Below the pieces are notes generated by a model that was not told where the DNA came from, searched no databases, and was given only the letters and a program-made list of their open reading frames with translations. From NCBI GenBank assembly GCA_036398215.1, contig DASWHK010000225.1, positions 1 to 61,338 of the forward strand: a stretch of 61,338 nucleotides of DNA, given 5' to 3'. Origin of the DNA: DASWHK01 sp036398215. Lineage in GTDB: Bacteria > Acidobacteriota > UBA890. Numbering within the stretch: position 1 is the first letter of the stretch; each line of letters starts with the position of its first letter. Shown here piece by piece: positions 24,095-31,642 of the stretch. Position numbers and translations under genes: made by a program.

Positions 24095-24735
24095 GCAGGT
24101 CGGGGCTCGCCTGGCCGCCCGAGGATCCGGCGGCGCTCGCCGGCTTTCCACGGACGCGGCGGCTCCCCGACGTTCTCCATCGACTCTCGGAGCACCCCGC
24201 GGCGTGGTGGTTTGCAGCGCGCTCGAACGAGGGCGGGGGGCGCTTCGACCTGCCCGCGCCCGAGGGAACCTGTTATCTGGCGGACGACCTGGATACGGCG
24301 CTGGGAGAGAAGCTCCTGCGACGACCGAAGAAGATCGTGCCCGCACAACGCCTGCGCGAGTTGTTTCATGCACGCATCGCGGTGATCCGCCCGCCCGCCC
24401 TGGCCGACCTGACGTCTAGGAAGGCCACCGGCTGGGGCATCAACGCCGAGATCCATGTCAGCCTCGACCACGCCAAGCCGCGAGCGTGGGCGCACCGACT
24501 AAGGGCAATAGGCGCCCGCGGCTTGCGATACGCCTCCCGCAGCGATCCCGCACTCGCCGGGCGGGCCGTGGCCCTGTTCGGCGCCGCCGGTTTGCACACG
24601 CGGGCGCCGGCCGGGATGCGCACGCGTGTCTCGAGCCTTGACGAAGGCGAGGCGCGCAGGCTGCTGGAGGCTCGGGATGTACTGGTCGTTCCGATACCAT
24701 TCGACGTTCCGACCATCGCGCCACCCAGGCCTTGA
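24091..24735 (+). CDS. RES-domain toxin (NAD+-degrading), apparent CTG start
   Basis: About 214 residues. The RES signature runs WWFAARSNEGGGRFDLPAPE, then GTCYLADDLDTALGEKLLRR, and later the IRPPALADLTSRKATGWGIN region. RES toxins phosphorolyse or hydrolyse NAD+. The domain is complete only if translation begins near 24091. The frame is open from a stop at 24013, and no ATG, GTG or TTG occurs until GTG 24337, which would remove the Gly-Arg-Phe core. A CTG overlaps the antitoxin stop as CTGA, the position where ATGA or GTGA is normal, so CTG initiation by coupling is proposed. An alternative is a decayed start and an inactive toxin. Confidence 0.72.
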   Translation: MSRSGLAWPPEDPAALAGFPRTRRLPDVLHRLSEHPAAWWFAARSNEGGGRFDLPAPEGTCYLADDLDTALGEKLLRRPKKIVPAQRLRELFHARIAVIRPPALADLTSRKATGWGINAEIHVSLDHAKPRAWAHRLRAIGARGLRYASRSDPALAGRAVALFGAAGLHTRAPAGMRTRVSSLDEGEARRLLEARDVLVVPIPFDVPTIAPPRP

Positions 24736-24825
24736 CCGGAAGCGACCGCGTGCGAATCATCAGCGCTGCGCGCGGAACCGCCGAAGCCCGAGGAGGAGCA
24801 TGGGTTCCCGCGGGGAAAGAAAAGG

Positions 24826-24918
24826 CGGAGGGGGTGGGATTTGAACCCACGTCCCGGGTTTTGCCCGAGAACCCGATTTCGAGTCGGGCGCGTTACGGCC
24901 AGGCTTCGCTACCCCTCC
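24826..24918 (-). tRNA. tRNA-Ser (anticodon CGA)
   Basis: On the minus strand a complete class II cloverleaf is seen: acceptor GGAGGGG/CCCCTCC, anticodon stem CCCGA/TCGGG with loop CTCGAAA (anticodon CGA), a long variable arm, and T-arm GTGGG-TTCAAAT-CCCAC. The discriminator base is G. CCA is not encoded (only CC). It reads the UCG serine codon. Confidence 0.95.
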
Positions 24919-25134
24919 GTACGGAAAATGCGGAATCGCCGACGGCGAGGCGGGCTGTCGATTCTCGCCGTGGGAGTGGCCCGCTGATCCGCAGGCCGCG
25001 CGGATGCGAGCGTGAAGGAAGATTCTACCACCCTCCCTGAGGGCTACGTGCACATGCTGCGTCGTGTAGGGGCCGCCGCCTTGTGCACGGAGCCCGTGCC
25101 GCCGACGTTCGTGTTTCGGTGCCCGAAGGTTGGT

Positions 25135-25791
25135 CTACTCCGTCTCAGCCATCAGCGAGTCCTCGCGTGGCCGTGGCGGCTGGTGGGCCTTGTTGTAGTC
25201 GATGACGCCGCGGGCCAGCAGGTAGACGCCGATGGCCAGCGGGAAGATCGGCCACCAGTCGCGCAGCCAGCGGAGCGGGTAGTCGAACAGGGTGTTCGAC
25301 AGCATGATCAGGCCGAAGAGGGTCAGCCAGACGCCGGCGACGATCGAGCCCTCCATGCGCGGGACCTTGAAGTCCTTGGGCAGCTCGATGCTCTCGCCGC
25401 CGGCGACGGCGTGGTTGTAGAGGGCCGCCATGCGGCCGGCATCGATCATGCCGAACAGCCAGGTGAAGAGCGTCGCCCAGAGGGCGGCGCCTTCGAGCTC
25501 GCGGCCGCCGACGTTCACCAGGGTGATCAGCATGAAGATCACCCCGGCGAGCACGAAGCCGCGCATGTAGTAGCCGATGTAGACCTGGCCGAGGCCGGGG
25601 ATCAGCGACAGGAACGTCGCCGCCCGCGGCGATTTGCGGTGCGGGTCGAACGAGTCCTCGTCTCGGTGCCAGTTTCGCGGCGGCGCGCCTTGGGCGCCGT
25701 AGCCTCCCCGGCCGCCGGAAGGCGGGTGGTCGTGGGTCCAAGGTGGGGCGTCGTCGCCGTGGGTTTGATCAGGATTGTGGCTATCGCTCAT
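25135..25791 (-). CDS. polytopic membrane protein (TM2/DUF5683-like with LiaF-type C-terminal helices)
   Basis: A 218-residue protein. A Gly/His-rich N-terminal tail of about 50 residues precedes FLSLIPGLGQVYIGYYMRGFVLAGVIFMLI, a TM2-like hairpin. Further helices are LWATLFTWLFGMIDAGRMA, GVWLTLFGLIMLSN and WWPIFPLAIGVYLLARGVID; the last pair resembles LiaI/LiaF toast-rack anchors. It overlaps the anti-sigma gene by 11 nt and is the third gene of the sigma/anti-sigma operon, so it is likely part of an envelope-sensing circuit. GAGGAACC precedes ATG 25791. Confidence 0.75.
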   Translation of the reverse strand: MSDSHNPDQTHGDDAPPWTHDHPPSGGRGGYGAQGAPPRNWHRDEDSFDPHRKSPRAATFLSLIPGLGQVYIGYYMRGFVLAGVIFMLITLVNVGGRELEGAALWATLFTWLFGMIDAGRMAALYNHAVAGGESIELPKDFKVPRMEGSIVAGVWLTLFGLIMLSNTLFDYPLRWLRDWWPIFPLAIGVYLLARGVIDYNKAHQPPRPREDSLMAETE

Positions 25792-26497
25792 CGGTTCCTC
25801 CTCGGTTCGATTCGTTCGTGTTGTCATCCGTCGGCTCACAGCCGAAGCTCTCGCACCACACCCGCCGGCCGGCCTCGATCACCGGCGCGAGGCGGCTCGT
25901 CCACACCCCGCGGGCCCGGGCAGTGGCCGCCGCCCGCGTCTGACCGCCGAGCTCGACGAGCTGATCGAAGGCCGAATCGATGGCCGGCTCGACCCGCTCC
26001 TGGCGGATCTCGGCGAGCGTTTCCACCGGCGAGGCGTCGAGCCGGGGCGCCTGGATCCCGGTGATCAGCACCAGCGCCAGGGCGCCGACCCAGGCGCCCT
26101 CGAGGGCGAGGCGGGGGCGGGTCACGAGGCGTTGCCACAACTCGGCGAGCTTCGCGCGACCCGCGACCTGTTGCCAGAGAGCAACGCGACGGCTGCCGGT
26201 CGTCGCGGCAAGCACGTCGCCCAAGAAAGCGGCGTTGGGCTCCATCGAGGCAAGGCACGGAAGGTCCGCGTCGAGCTGCTCGAAGACCGACGCCCAGCGG
26301 CTCGAGGTGGCCGCGAGGATCGACTCGGTCAGGTCGGCAGGCGGCGTGGCTTCGGGGGCGCCTGCCAGCAGCCGCTCGAGCTCGCGGCAGCGCTCGCAGC
26401 CGGTCAAGTGGGCGCGCTGAGTCGCGACATGTTCGGAAGCCGCGGCGCGGCCATCGAGCGACGCGATCAGCAGCTCTTCGCAGCGGGCGCAGTCCAC
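25781..26497 (-). CDS. zinc-finger anti-sigma factor, membrane-anchored
   Basis: A 238-residue protein. Its N-terminus has the ZAS motif (CARCEELLIASLDG...HVATQRAHLTGCERC, His-x3-Cys-x2-Cys). A single transmembrane helix (LEGAWVGALALVLITGI) is near residue 150, followed by a periplasmic domain containing a late Cys pair (VWCESFGCEP). It should hold the adjacent ECF sigma factor inactive and release it on an envelope signal. The GTG start is 2 nt after the sigma stop. Confidence 0.88.
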   Translation of the reverse strand: MDCARCEELLIASLDGRAAASEHVATQRAHLTGCERCRELERLLAGAPEATPPADLTESILAATSSRWASVFEQLDADLPCLASMEPNAAFLGDVLAATTGSRRVALWQQVAGRAKLAELWQRLVTRPRLALEGAWVGALALVLITGIQAPRLDASPVETLAEIRQERVEPAIDSAFDQLVELGGQTRAAATARARGVWTSRLAPVIEAGRRVWCESFGCEPTDDNTNESNRGGTDER

Positions 26498-26499
26498 CG

Positions 26500-27057
26500 T
26501 CAGCCTCCGAAGGTCGGGTCGAGCTCGAGGATGCAACGGGCCAGCTCGAGGCGGGCCCGATGCGAGCGGGTCTTGACGGTGCCCAGCGGCAGCGCCAGCG
26601 CCTCGGCGATCTCGGTCTGCTTCAGCCCTTGAATGTCCTTGAGCAGGATCATCTCGCGGTTGATCTCGGACATCCGCTCGAGCGCCTGGTAGAGTAGCGC
26701 CGCGCGCTCGCTGGCGAGGGTCGCGGTTTCCGGTCCCGGCGTCGGGTCGGGGGCGGCGAGCCGCTCGTCGAGCGGCGGGCCGTCGAGCGCCGGCCGCGCC
26801 CGCAGGTGCCGGACGCGGTCGATGCAGCAGTTGCGGCCGATGCTGACCATCCAGGCCACGAAGCCGCCGCCCTCGAAGGTGTCGAGCTTCCGGTACACGC
26901 GCACGAACGTCTCCTGGGCGGCCTCGCGGGCCTCCTCGCGGTTGCCGAGGTAGTGGTAGGCGAGGGCGAAGATCCGCCCCTGATAACGGCGCACCAGGGC
27001 CTCCCAGGCGAGGTCGTCGCCACCACGGCAGCGCTCGAGTAGATCGTCGAGGTCCAC
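26500..27057 (-). CDS. RNA polymerase ECF (RpoE-like) sigma factor
   Basis: A 185-residue ECF sigma factor. Sigma-2 (WEALVRRYQGRIFALAYHYLGNREEAREAAQETFVRVYRKLDTF...WMVSIGRNCCIDRVR) and sigma-4 (MSEINREMILLKDIQGLKQTEIAEALALPLGTVKTRSHRARLEL) are both complete. GTG 27057 is chosen because it follows a very strong AAGGGAAGGA at 5 nt and gives the usual family length. Upstream ATGs add a Pro/Arg-rich extension. It forms an operon with its zinc-finger anti-sigma factor and a membrane protein. Confidence 0.93.
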   Translation of the reverse strand: MDLDDLLERCRGGDDLAWEALVRRYQGRIFALAYHYLGNREEAREAAQETFVRVYRKLDTFEGGGFVAWMVSIGRNCCIDRVRHLRARPALDGPPLDERLAAPDPTPGPETATLASERAALLYQALERMSEINREMILLKDIQGLKQTEIAEALALPLGTVKTRSHRARLELARCILELDPTFGG

Positions 27058-27204
27058 CCGATTCCTTCCCTTTGGCCCGATCCTCGGGCTTGCGTCCGGC
27101 GCCATCGGCCGGGGAAGCCTCCCCCGGGGCGCCGGCATCGCTCAAGGGTAGAAACGAAGCCGGAGAAGCAAAGGTTCGGGCCCAGCAGGGGATTTCGGGT
27201 CGAC

Positions 27205-29499
27205 TCAGCGTCTCCGGTTCGCCGCCAGCGCCGCCTCGATGACCTGGCGCCACCGGCGTGCCCACTCGTCGGGGTGGACGCCGAAGCTCATCTGGCGGGC
27301 CCAGACGCGGCCGGTGGCGTCGACGAGCATCGTGACCGGCAGCTCGTCGAGGCCGAGCTCGGCGAGCGCGGCAAAGGTGCCGACGGCGAGGGGGCCGTGG
27401 TCCGGAGCGCGGCGGAGGGAGCGGTTGGCGTTCGAGAGCGAGCTCGACAGGGTGATCGAGAGCGTCCCGAGGCCGAGCTCGCCGTAGGTGGCGCCGAACG
27501 CCGCCAGCGCCGGGAGCTGGTCGCCGCTGGTCGCCAGGTCGGGTGCCCAGGCGACCACGAGCGTCAGGTCGGCGGTCAGGAAGCGCTCGAGCTTCACCTG
27601 CAGGTTGCGCTCCGGAAGCAGCAGCCGCACGCTGCCGATCGGCAGCGACGGGGCGCTCTCGGCGTCGAAGATCTTCAGCTCGTTGCTGGCCAGGGCCCGG
27701 TAGATGCGGGCCAGCGCGGCGCTGATCGCCTCCCCGCCGCGGCCGCGGGAGAGGGCGCGCAGGTAGTAGTGCTTGGCCTCGTGCAGCCGGCCCGCCGCCT
27801 CGTAGACCTCGCCGGCGGTGCGGTTGGCGCTGCCGCTCAGTCCGCGGGCGCCGGCGGCCGCCACAAGCCGGTCGACGAGGACGGTCGCCTCCTCGACGCG
27901 GCCGTCCTCGAGGTAGAGGTCGGCGAGCATCAGGCGCAGGCGGGTGAGCTCGGCGGCGATCGCGTTGCCCGCGGCCGGCGGCCCACCGGCGGACAGCTCG
28001 CTGATCACCAGCGCCTTCTCGATCAGCTCGATGCCGAGCGTCCGCTCCGAGGCGCTGCGCGCCAGCGTCTGGCCGATGCGGCGCAGCACCTCGGTCTCGA
28101 CGCAGTCGGAGTCGCGCAGCGAGCGGGCGGCGGAAGCGGCCTCGGGAGGGATCACGGGGGCAGGGACGGCCACGGCCCCCCTGTCGCCCGCGATCGCCAC
28201 GCGGGCCCCGTCGGGGGTCATAACGACCATCCTGTCGCCGCCGCCCGTGACCCGAATCTGTTCGATTCTGAGGGCCATCTCCCGCTGCCGCCGCTCGTCG
28301 AGAGACCCTAAGCCGGCCGCGAACCAGCCGGAATGTCCCAGGCACGCGAACGTCTGACCCGCCCTGCGCGTCTCGGCGATGCGATCGCGGCCGGCACCGA
28401 CCTCCTCGAAGCCCGGGTCCGGCAGCGCGATCACCTCCTTGGCCAGCTCGATGGCCTCCTCGAAGCGGTCATCGCCGATCAGCGCGTTGATCATCCGGTC
28501 GTAGACGGCGTAGCGGAGCGGCGACTCGGGGTAGATCTCCAGGAACCGGCCGAGGATCTCCAGCTCCCGCTCGGTGTCGACGAAGCCGGCCGCCCGCAGC
28601 AGCGACACCTCGGCGCGCGGGTGCTCCGGATAGCGCTCGGCGATCGCCAGCCAGACGTCGGCGGCCATCGACCGGCCTTCGTGGCCGCCGCCGGAGAGCA
28701 GGCCGGCGAGCGCCTCCATGTCCTCGATCGAGCCCATGAACCGGTACCGATTGGCCTCGATCTCCGGCAGTAGCGGGGCGATGTCGCGGTTGCGGCCCAT
28801 CGACCGCAGGCGCTCCTGCCAGAGACGGGTGAGAAAGCGGGTTTCGCCCGGGTACTGGGCGACCATCTGCTGGAGGAAGGCGAGCGCCTCGGCGTCGCGG
28901 TCGCGGCGCGTCAGAGCCAGGTAGTAGGTCGAGGCGGCGCCGTAATCGCCGGGCATCAGGCCGACGGCGCGGCGCGCCCATTCCAGCCCCTCGTCGGACC
29001 TGCGGTCTCGATAGGTGAGCGAGGCCATCGCCTGCACGGCCGGCCCGAAGTTGGGATCGCGGCGCAGCGCCTCCAGCAGATAGGACTTGCGCAGGTCCCT
29101 GCCGCGCGCGGCGGTGCTCATTAGGTAGTAGACGGCGGCGCTCCCCGGGTACTGCTGCAGGAGCTGCTGGTAATGGCCCTGCAGCGACGCCGAGTTGCCC
29201 AGCCGCGCATGCGCCGTGCGCAGCACGCGGTTGGCCTCGAGATGCAGCGGGTCTATCGCCACCGCCCGCTGCGCGGCCGCCAGCGCCGCCTCGTACTCGT
29301 AGGCGAGCATGTGCTGCTCGGCCTGGGCGATCAGCGCTTCCGGTGATTGCGGGACGCCGGCGGGGAGCACGCCGCGCAGGCCGACCGGCTCGGCGGCGGC
29401 CGGCGGGAGCGGCGCTGGGGCCGCGAGCGCCGGGATTGCCGCCGCCCCAAGCCAAGCGGCAGCCACGAGCGGAGCCGCCCGCAGGACGAGTTGTCCCAT
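27205..29499 (-). CDS. exported TPR protein with C-terminal thioredoxin-like domain
   Basis: A 764-residue protein. A signal peptide (GQLVLRAAPLVAAAWLGAAAIPALA) comes first. Many TPR-like helix pairs follow (ALIAQAEQHMLAYEYEAALAAAQRAVAIDP; SEAERYPEHPRAEVSLLRAAGF-type units). The last 130 residues look like a TlpA/thioredoxin fold (LVVAWAPDLATSGDQLPAL ... ELPVTMLVDATGRVWARQMSF), but the CxxC is replaced by PDLA, so redox activity is not expected. GGAGGGG lies just before ATG 29499. It probably serves as a periplasmic scaffold. Confidence 0.75.
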   Translation of the reverse strand: MGQLVLRAAPLVAAAWLGAAAIPALAAPAPLPPAAAEPVGLRGVLPAGVPQSPEALIAQAEQHMLAYEYEAALAAAQRAVAIDPLHLEANRVLRTAHARLGNSASLQGHYQQLLQQYPGSAAVYYLMSTAARGRDLRKSYLLEALRRDPNFGPAVQAMASLTYRDRRSDEGLEWARRAVGLMPGDYGAASTYYLALTRRDRDAEALAFLQQMVAQYPGETRFLTRLWQERLRSMGRNRDIAPLLPEIEANRYRFMGSIEDMEALAGLLSGGGHEGRSMAADVWLAIAERYPEHPRAEVSLLRAAGFVDTERELEILGRFLEIYPESPLRYAVYDRMINALIGDDRFEEAIELAKEVIALPDPGFEEVGAGRDRIAETRRAGQTFACLGHSGWFAAGLGSLDERRQREMALRIEQIRVTGGGDRMVVMTPDGARVAIAGDRGAVAVPAPVIPPEAASAARSLRDSDCVETEVLRRIGQTLARSASERTLGIELIEKALVISELSAGGPPAAGNAIAAELTRLRLMLADLYLEDGRVEEATVLVDRLVAAAGARGLSGSANRTAGEVYEAAGRLHEAKHYYLRALSRGRGGEAISAALARIYRALASNELKIFDAESAPSLPIGSVRLLLPERNLQVKLERFLTADLTLVVAWAPDLATSGDQLPALAAFGATYGELGLGTLSITLSSSLSNANRSLRRAPDHGPLAVGTFAALAELGLDELPVTMLVDATGRVWARQMSFGVHPDEWARRWRQVIEAALAANRRR

Positions 29500-29710
29500 C
29501 GTCCCCTCCCTGTTTCGATGATTTCCGATTCGCGGAACCGGTGCCCCCGCAGGCGCCCCGTTCCCGTGTTCTCCGGGTCGCTGGCATCCGGGAGCCACGA
29601 GCGCCGGCGCGATCGAGCTGGAGGACGCACCGCGAAGGTCACGTGCGTGCCTCCCAGGCGGACGTAGCGTCTGCTATCTCGTTGCGGTGACATCGGGCCC
29701 CGAAACCAGC

Positions 29711-31585
29711 CTACCTATCTACTTCGACCCCGTTCAAGGGTGTTTTGTCGACGGGTTGCCAGCCGTTTTTTCGCAGCCAGCCGTGGGCGCGGTCGCGGCG
29801 CTCGTCGCGGACCGCGAACCAAACCTCGTGGCCGGCGCGGGGGCGGAACCTCTCGTCGATCGGCTCGGGGCCCCGGCGCGCCTGCCAGGCGAGGGGCACC
29901 ATGGCGACGTAGATGTCCTCGGGGAACTCCATGCCGTCGCCCCGGGCCTCGAAGCGCCAGGCCTCGACCGTGGCCTCCTCGCGCTCGAAGTGGCGCGCCC
30001 AGGCGGCGACGTCGACGGGGGCGCCGAACAACATCGCCGCGCCGCCCTTCTCGAGGCGCTCCGGTCGCACGCCGACGGTGCCGCCCTGCACGGCGGCGAG
30101 CGCCCTGGGGACGCGGAACTCGGAGCGGGCCTTGGCGGCGAAGATGCCGTTCGCCTCCTCGTTGGGAGTGAGGCCGATCGCCGCCAGGCGGGCATCGAGC
30201 TCCACCCGCTGCAGGACGCTGTCGTCCAGTCCGCTGCCCCAGATCGCCCGCATCCCGGCCTCCTCGGCCTGCTCGATCGCGGCGGCGTTGTTGTCGACGA
30301 AGACGATCTCCTGGTCGCCCGCGCCCAGCAGCCGGCCGAGCTGCAGGCTCAACCCGTTGGCACCGAGGATCACGTAGCCCTGGTTGGGGCGTCCCACGCC
30401 CAGCAGCCAGGCCACCGGCCCGGCGAGCAAACCCTGCACCAGCACGGTCACCCCGATGACCAGGAAGACCAGGGCGCGCATCTCGGTGCCCCCCTCGACG
30501 CCGGCGGCGGTGAGCTGCTGGGCGAACAGCGAGGCCATCGCCGCCGCCACCACCCCCCGTGGCGCCAGCCAGCAGAGAAAGGCCCGGTCGCGGGCGGTCA
30601 GGTCGGTGCCGGCGGTGGAAACGAGGACATTGAGGGGGCGGACCACCAGCATCAGGCCGAGCACGGTGATCAGGCCGGGCCAGCCGAGAGTCAGGACCTC
30701 CTGAAGGCCGACCTGGGCGGCGAGCAGCACGAACAGCATGCCGATGAACATCACGGTGAGCTGCTCCTTGAACTCGCGCAGCTCCCGGTCGATGCGCGTC
30801 GGCGTGTTGCCGACCAGCACGCCGGCAACCGCCGCCGCGGCGATCCCCGACTCCGGAAGCAGCGTGTCGCTGACCTGGAAGAGCACCAGCGCCAGCGACA
30901 GGACGAAGACGTTCTCCAGCCCCTCGGGGATCATCCGGTCCCAGTGCACCGCCGCCGCCATGACCGCCCCTCCGGCGAGGCCCAGCAGGCAGCCGCCGCC
31001 GAAGCGGAGGCCGAAGCTGGCGATGCTGTCGAGCGCCGAGACCGCCGACCAGTGCAGCGCCACGTCGAAGGCGGCGATCGCGGTGAGGACGCCGATGGCG
31101 TCGATGAACACACCCTCGGCCTCGAGGATGGTCTGCAGCTCGTGCCTGACGCGGGTGCGGCGCAGCAGCGGCGTGATCACCGTCGGGCCGGTGACCATTA
31201 CCAGGGTTCCGAACAGGATCGAGATCCGCCACGGCCAGTCCATCGCCAGGTGGGCGAGGACCGCCCCGCCGGCGGCGGTGATCAGGGCGCCGATGGTGAT
31301 CAGCCGGCGGATCGGCACGGCCTGGCGCCGCAGCCGCCCGAGGTTCAGGTTGAGGCCGCCTTCGAAAACGATCACCGCCACCGCGTAGCCGACCAGCACC
31401 TGGAGCGCCGGGCCGAGCACCTCCGGGTCGATGACGCCGAGGCCGTCGCGGCTGAGCGCGACGCCGCTGGCCAGCAACAGGACGATCCCGGGCAACCGAA
31501 GGTGGCGGGCGAGCGCCGTGGCCGCGAGCCCCACCGCCAGGGCGACGGCGACCGTCAGGCCCGGGCTCTCGAGGGGTAAGCTCAA
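29711..31585 (-). CDS. CPA1-type cation:proton antiporter with Rossmann (TrkA-N-like) C-domain
   Basis: A 624-residue protein. About 12 transmembrane helices carry the Na+/H+ exchanger signatures (VIVFEGGLNLNLGRLRRQAV, LVMVTGPTVITPLLRRTRV, EGVFIDAIGVLTAIAAFDVAL, WLAPRGVVAAAMASLFAQQL). From about residue 410 there is an RCK/TrkA-N-like nucleotide-binding segment (GYVILGANGLSLQLGRLLGAG, IVFVDNNAAAIEQAEEAGM) and a further soluble domain. It exchanges Na+ or K+ for protons. The start is TTG 31585 after GGGAG at 5 nt. It lies near the divergent Mrp operon, so this stretch holds two kinds of cation/proton antiporter. Confidence 0.88.
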   Translation of the reverse strand: MSLPLESPGLTVAVALAVGLAATALARHLRLPGIVLLLASGVALSRDGLGVIDPEVLGPALQVLVGYAVAVIVFEGGLNLNLGRLRRQAVPIRRLITIGALITAAGGAVLAHLAMDWPWRISILFGTLVMVTGPTVITPLLRRTRVRHELQTILEAEGVFIDAIGVLTAIAAFDVALHWSAVSALDSIASFGLRFGGGCLLGLAGGAVMAAAVHWDRMIPEGLENVFVLSLALVLFQVSDTLLPESGIAAAAVAGVLVGNTPTRIDRELREFKEQLTVMFIGMLFVLLAAQVGLQEVLTLGWPGLITVLGLMLVVRPLNVLVSTAGTDLTARDRAFLCWLAPRGVVAAAMASLFAQQLTAAGVEGGTEMRALVFLVIGVTVLVQGLLAGPVAWLLGVGRPNQGYVILGANGLSLQLGRLLGAGDQEIVFVDNNAAAIEQAEEAGMRAIWGSGLDDSVLQRVELDARLAAIGLTPNEEANGIFAAKARSEFRVPRALAAVQGGTVGVRPERLEKGGAAMLFGAPVDVAAWARHFEREEATVEAWRFEARGDGMEFPEDIYVAMVPLAWQARRGPEPIDERFRPRAGHEVWFAVRDERRDRAHGWLRKNGWQPVDKTPLNGVEVDR

Positions 31586-31642
31586 GGGGCTCCCACGACA
31601 GTAACGTTTTCGTCGTTGGTGGCGACCATCGCTGCCGGGATC

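Noticed and set aside
24826..24918. tRNA-Ser as an integration site for an island
   Set aside because: No integrase gene and no repeated tRNA 3' end was found nearby.
29711..31579. 630-codon plus-strand frame opposite the CPA1 antiporter
   Set aside because: Antisense shadow: hydrophilic, Asp/Glu/Gln/His-rich, no start signals, while the minus strand encodes conserved transmembrane helices.
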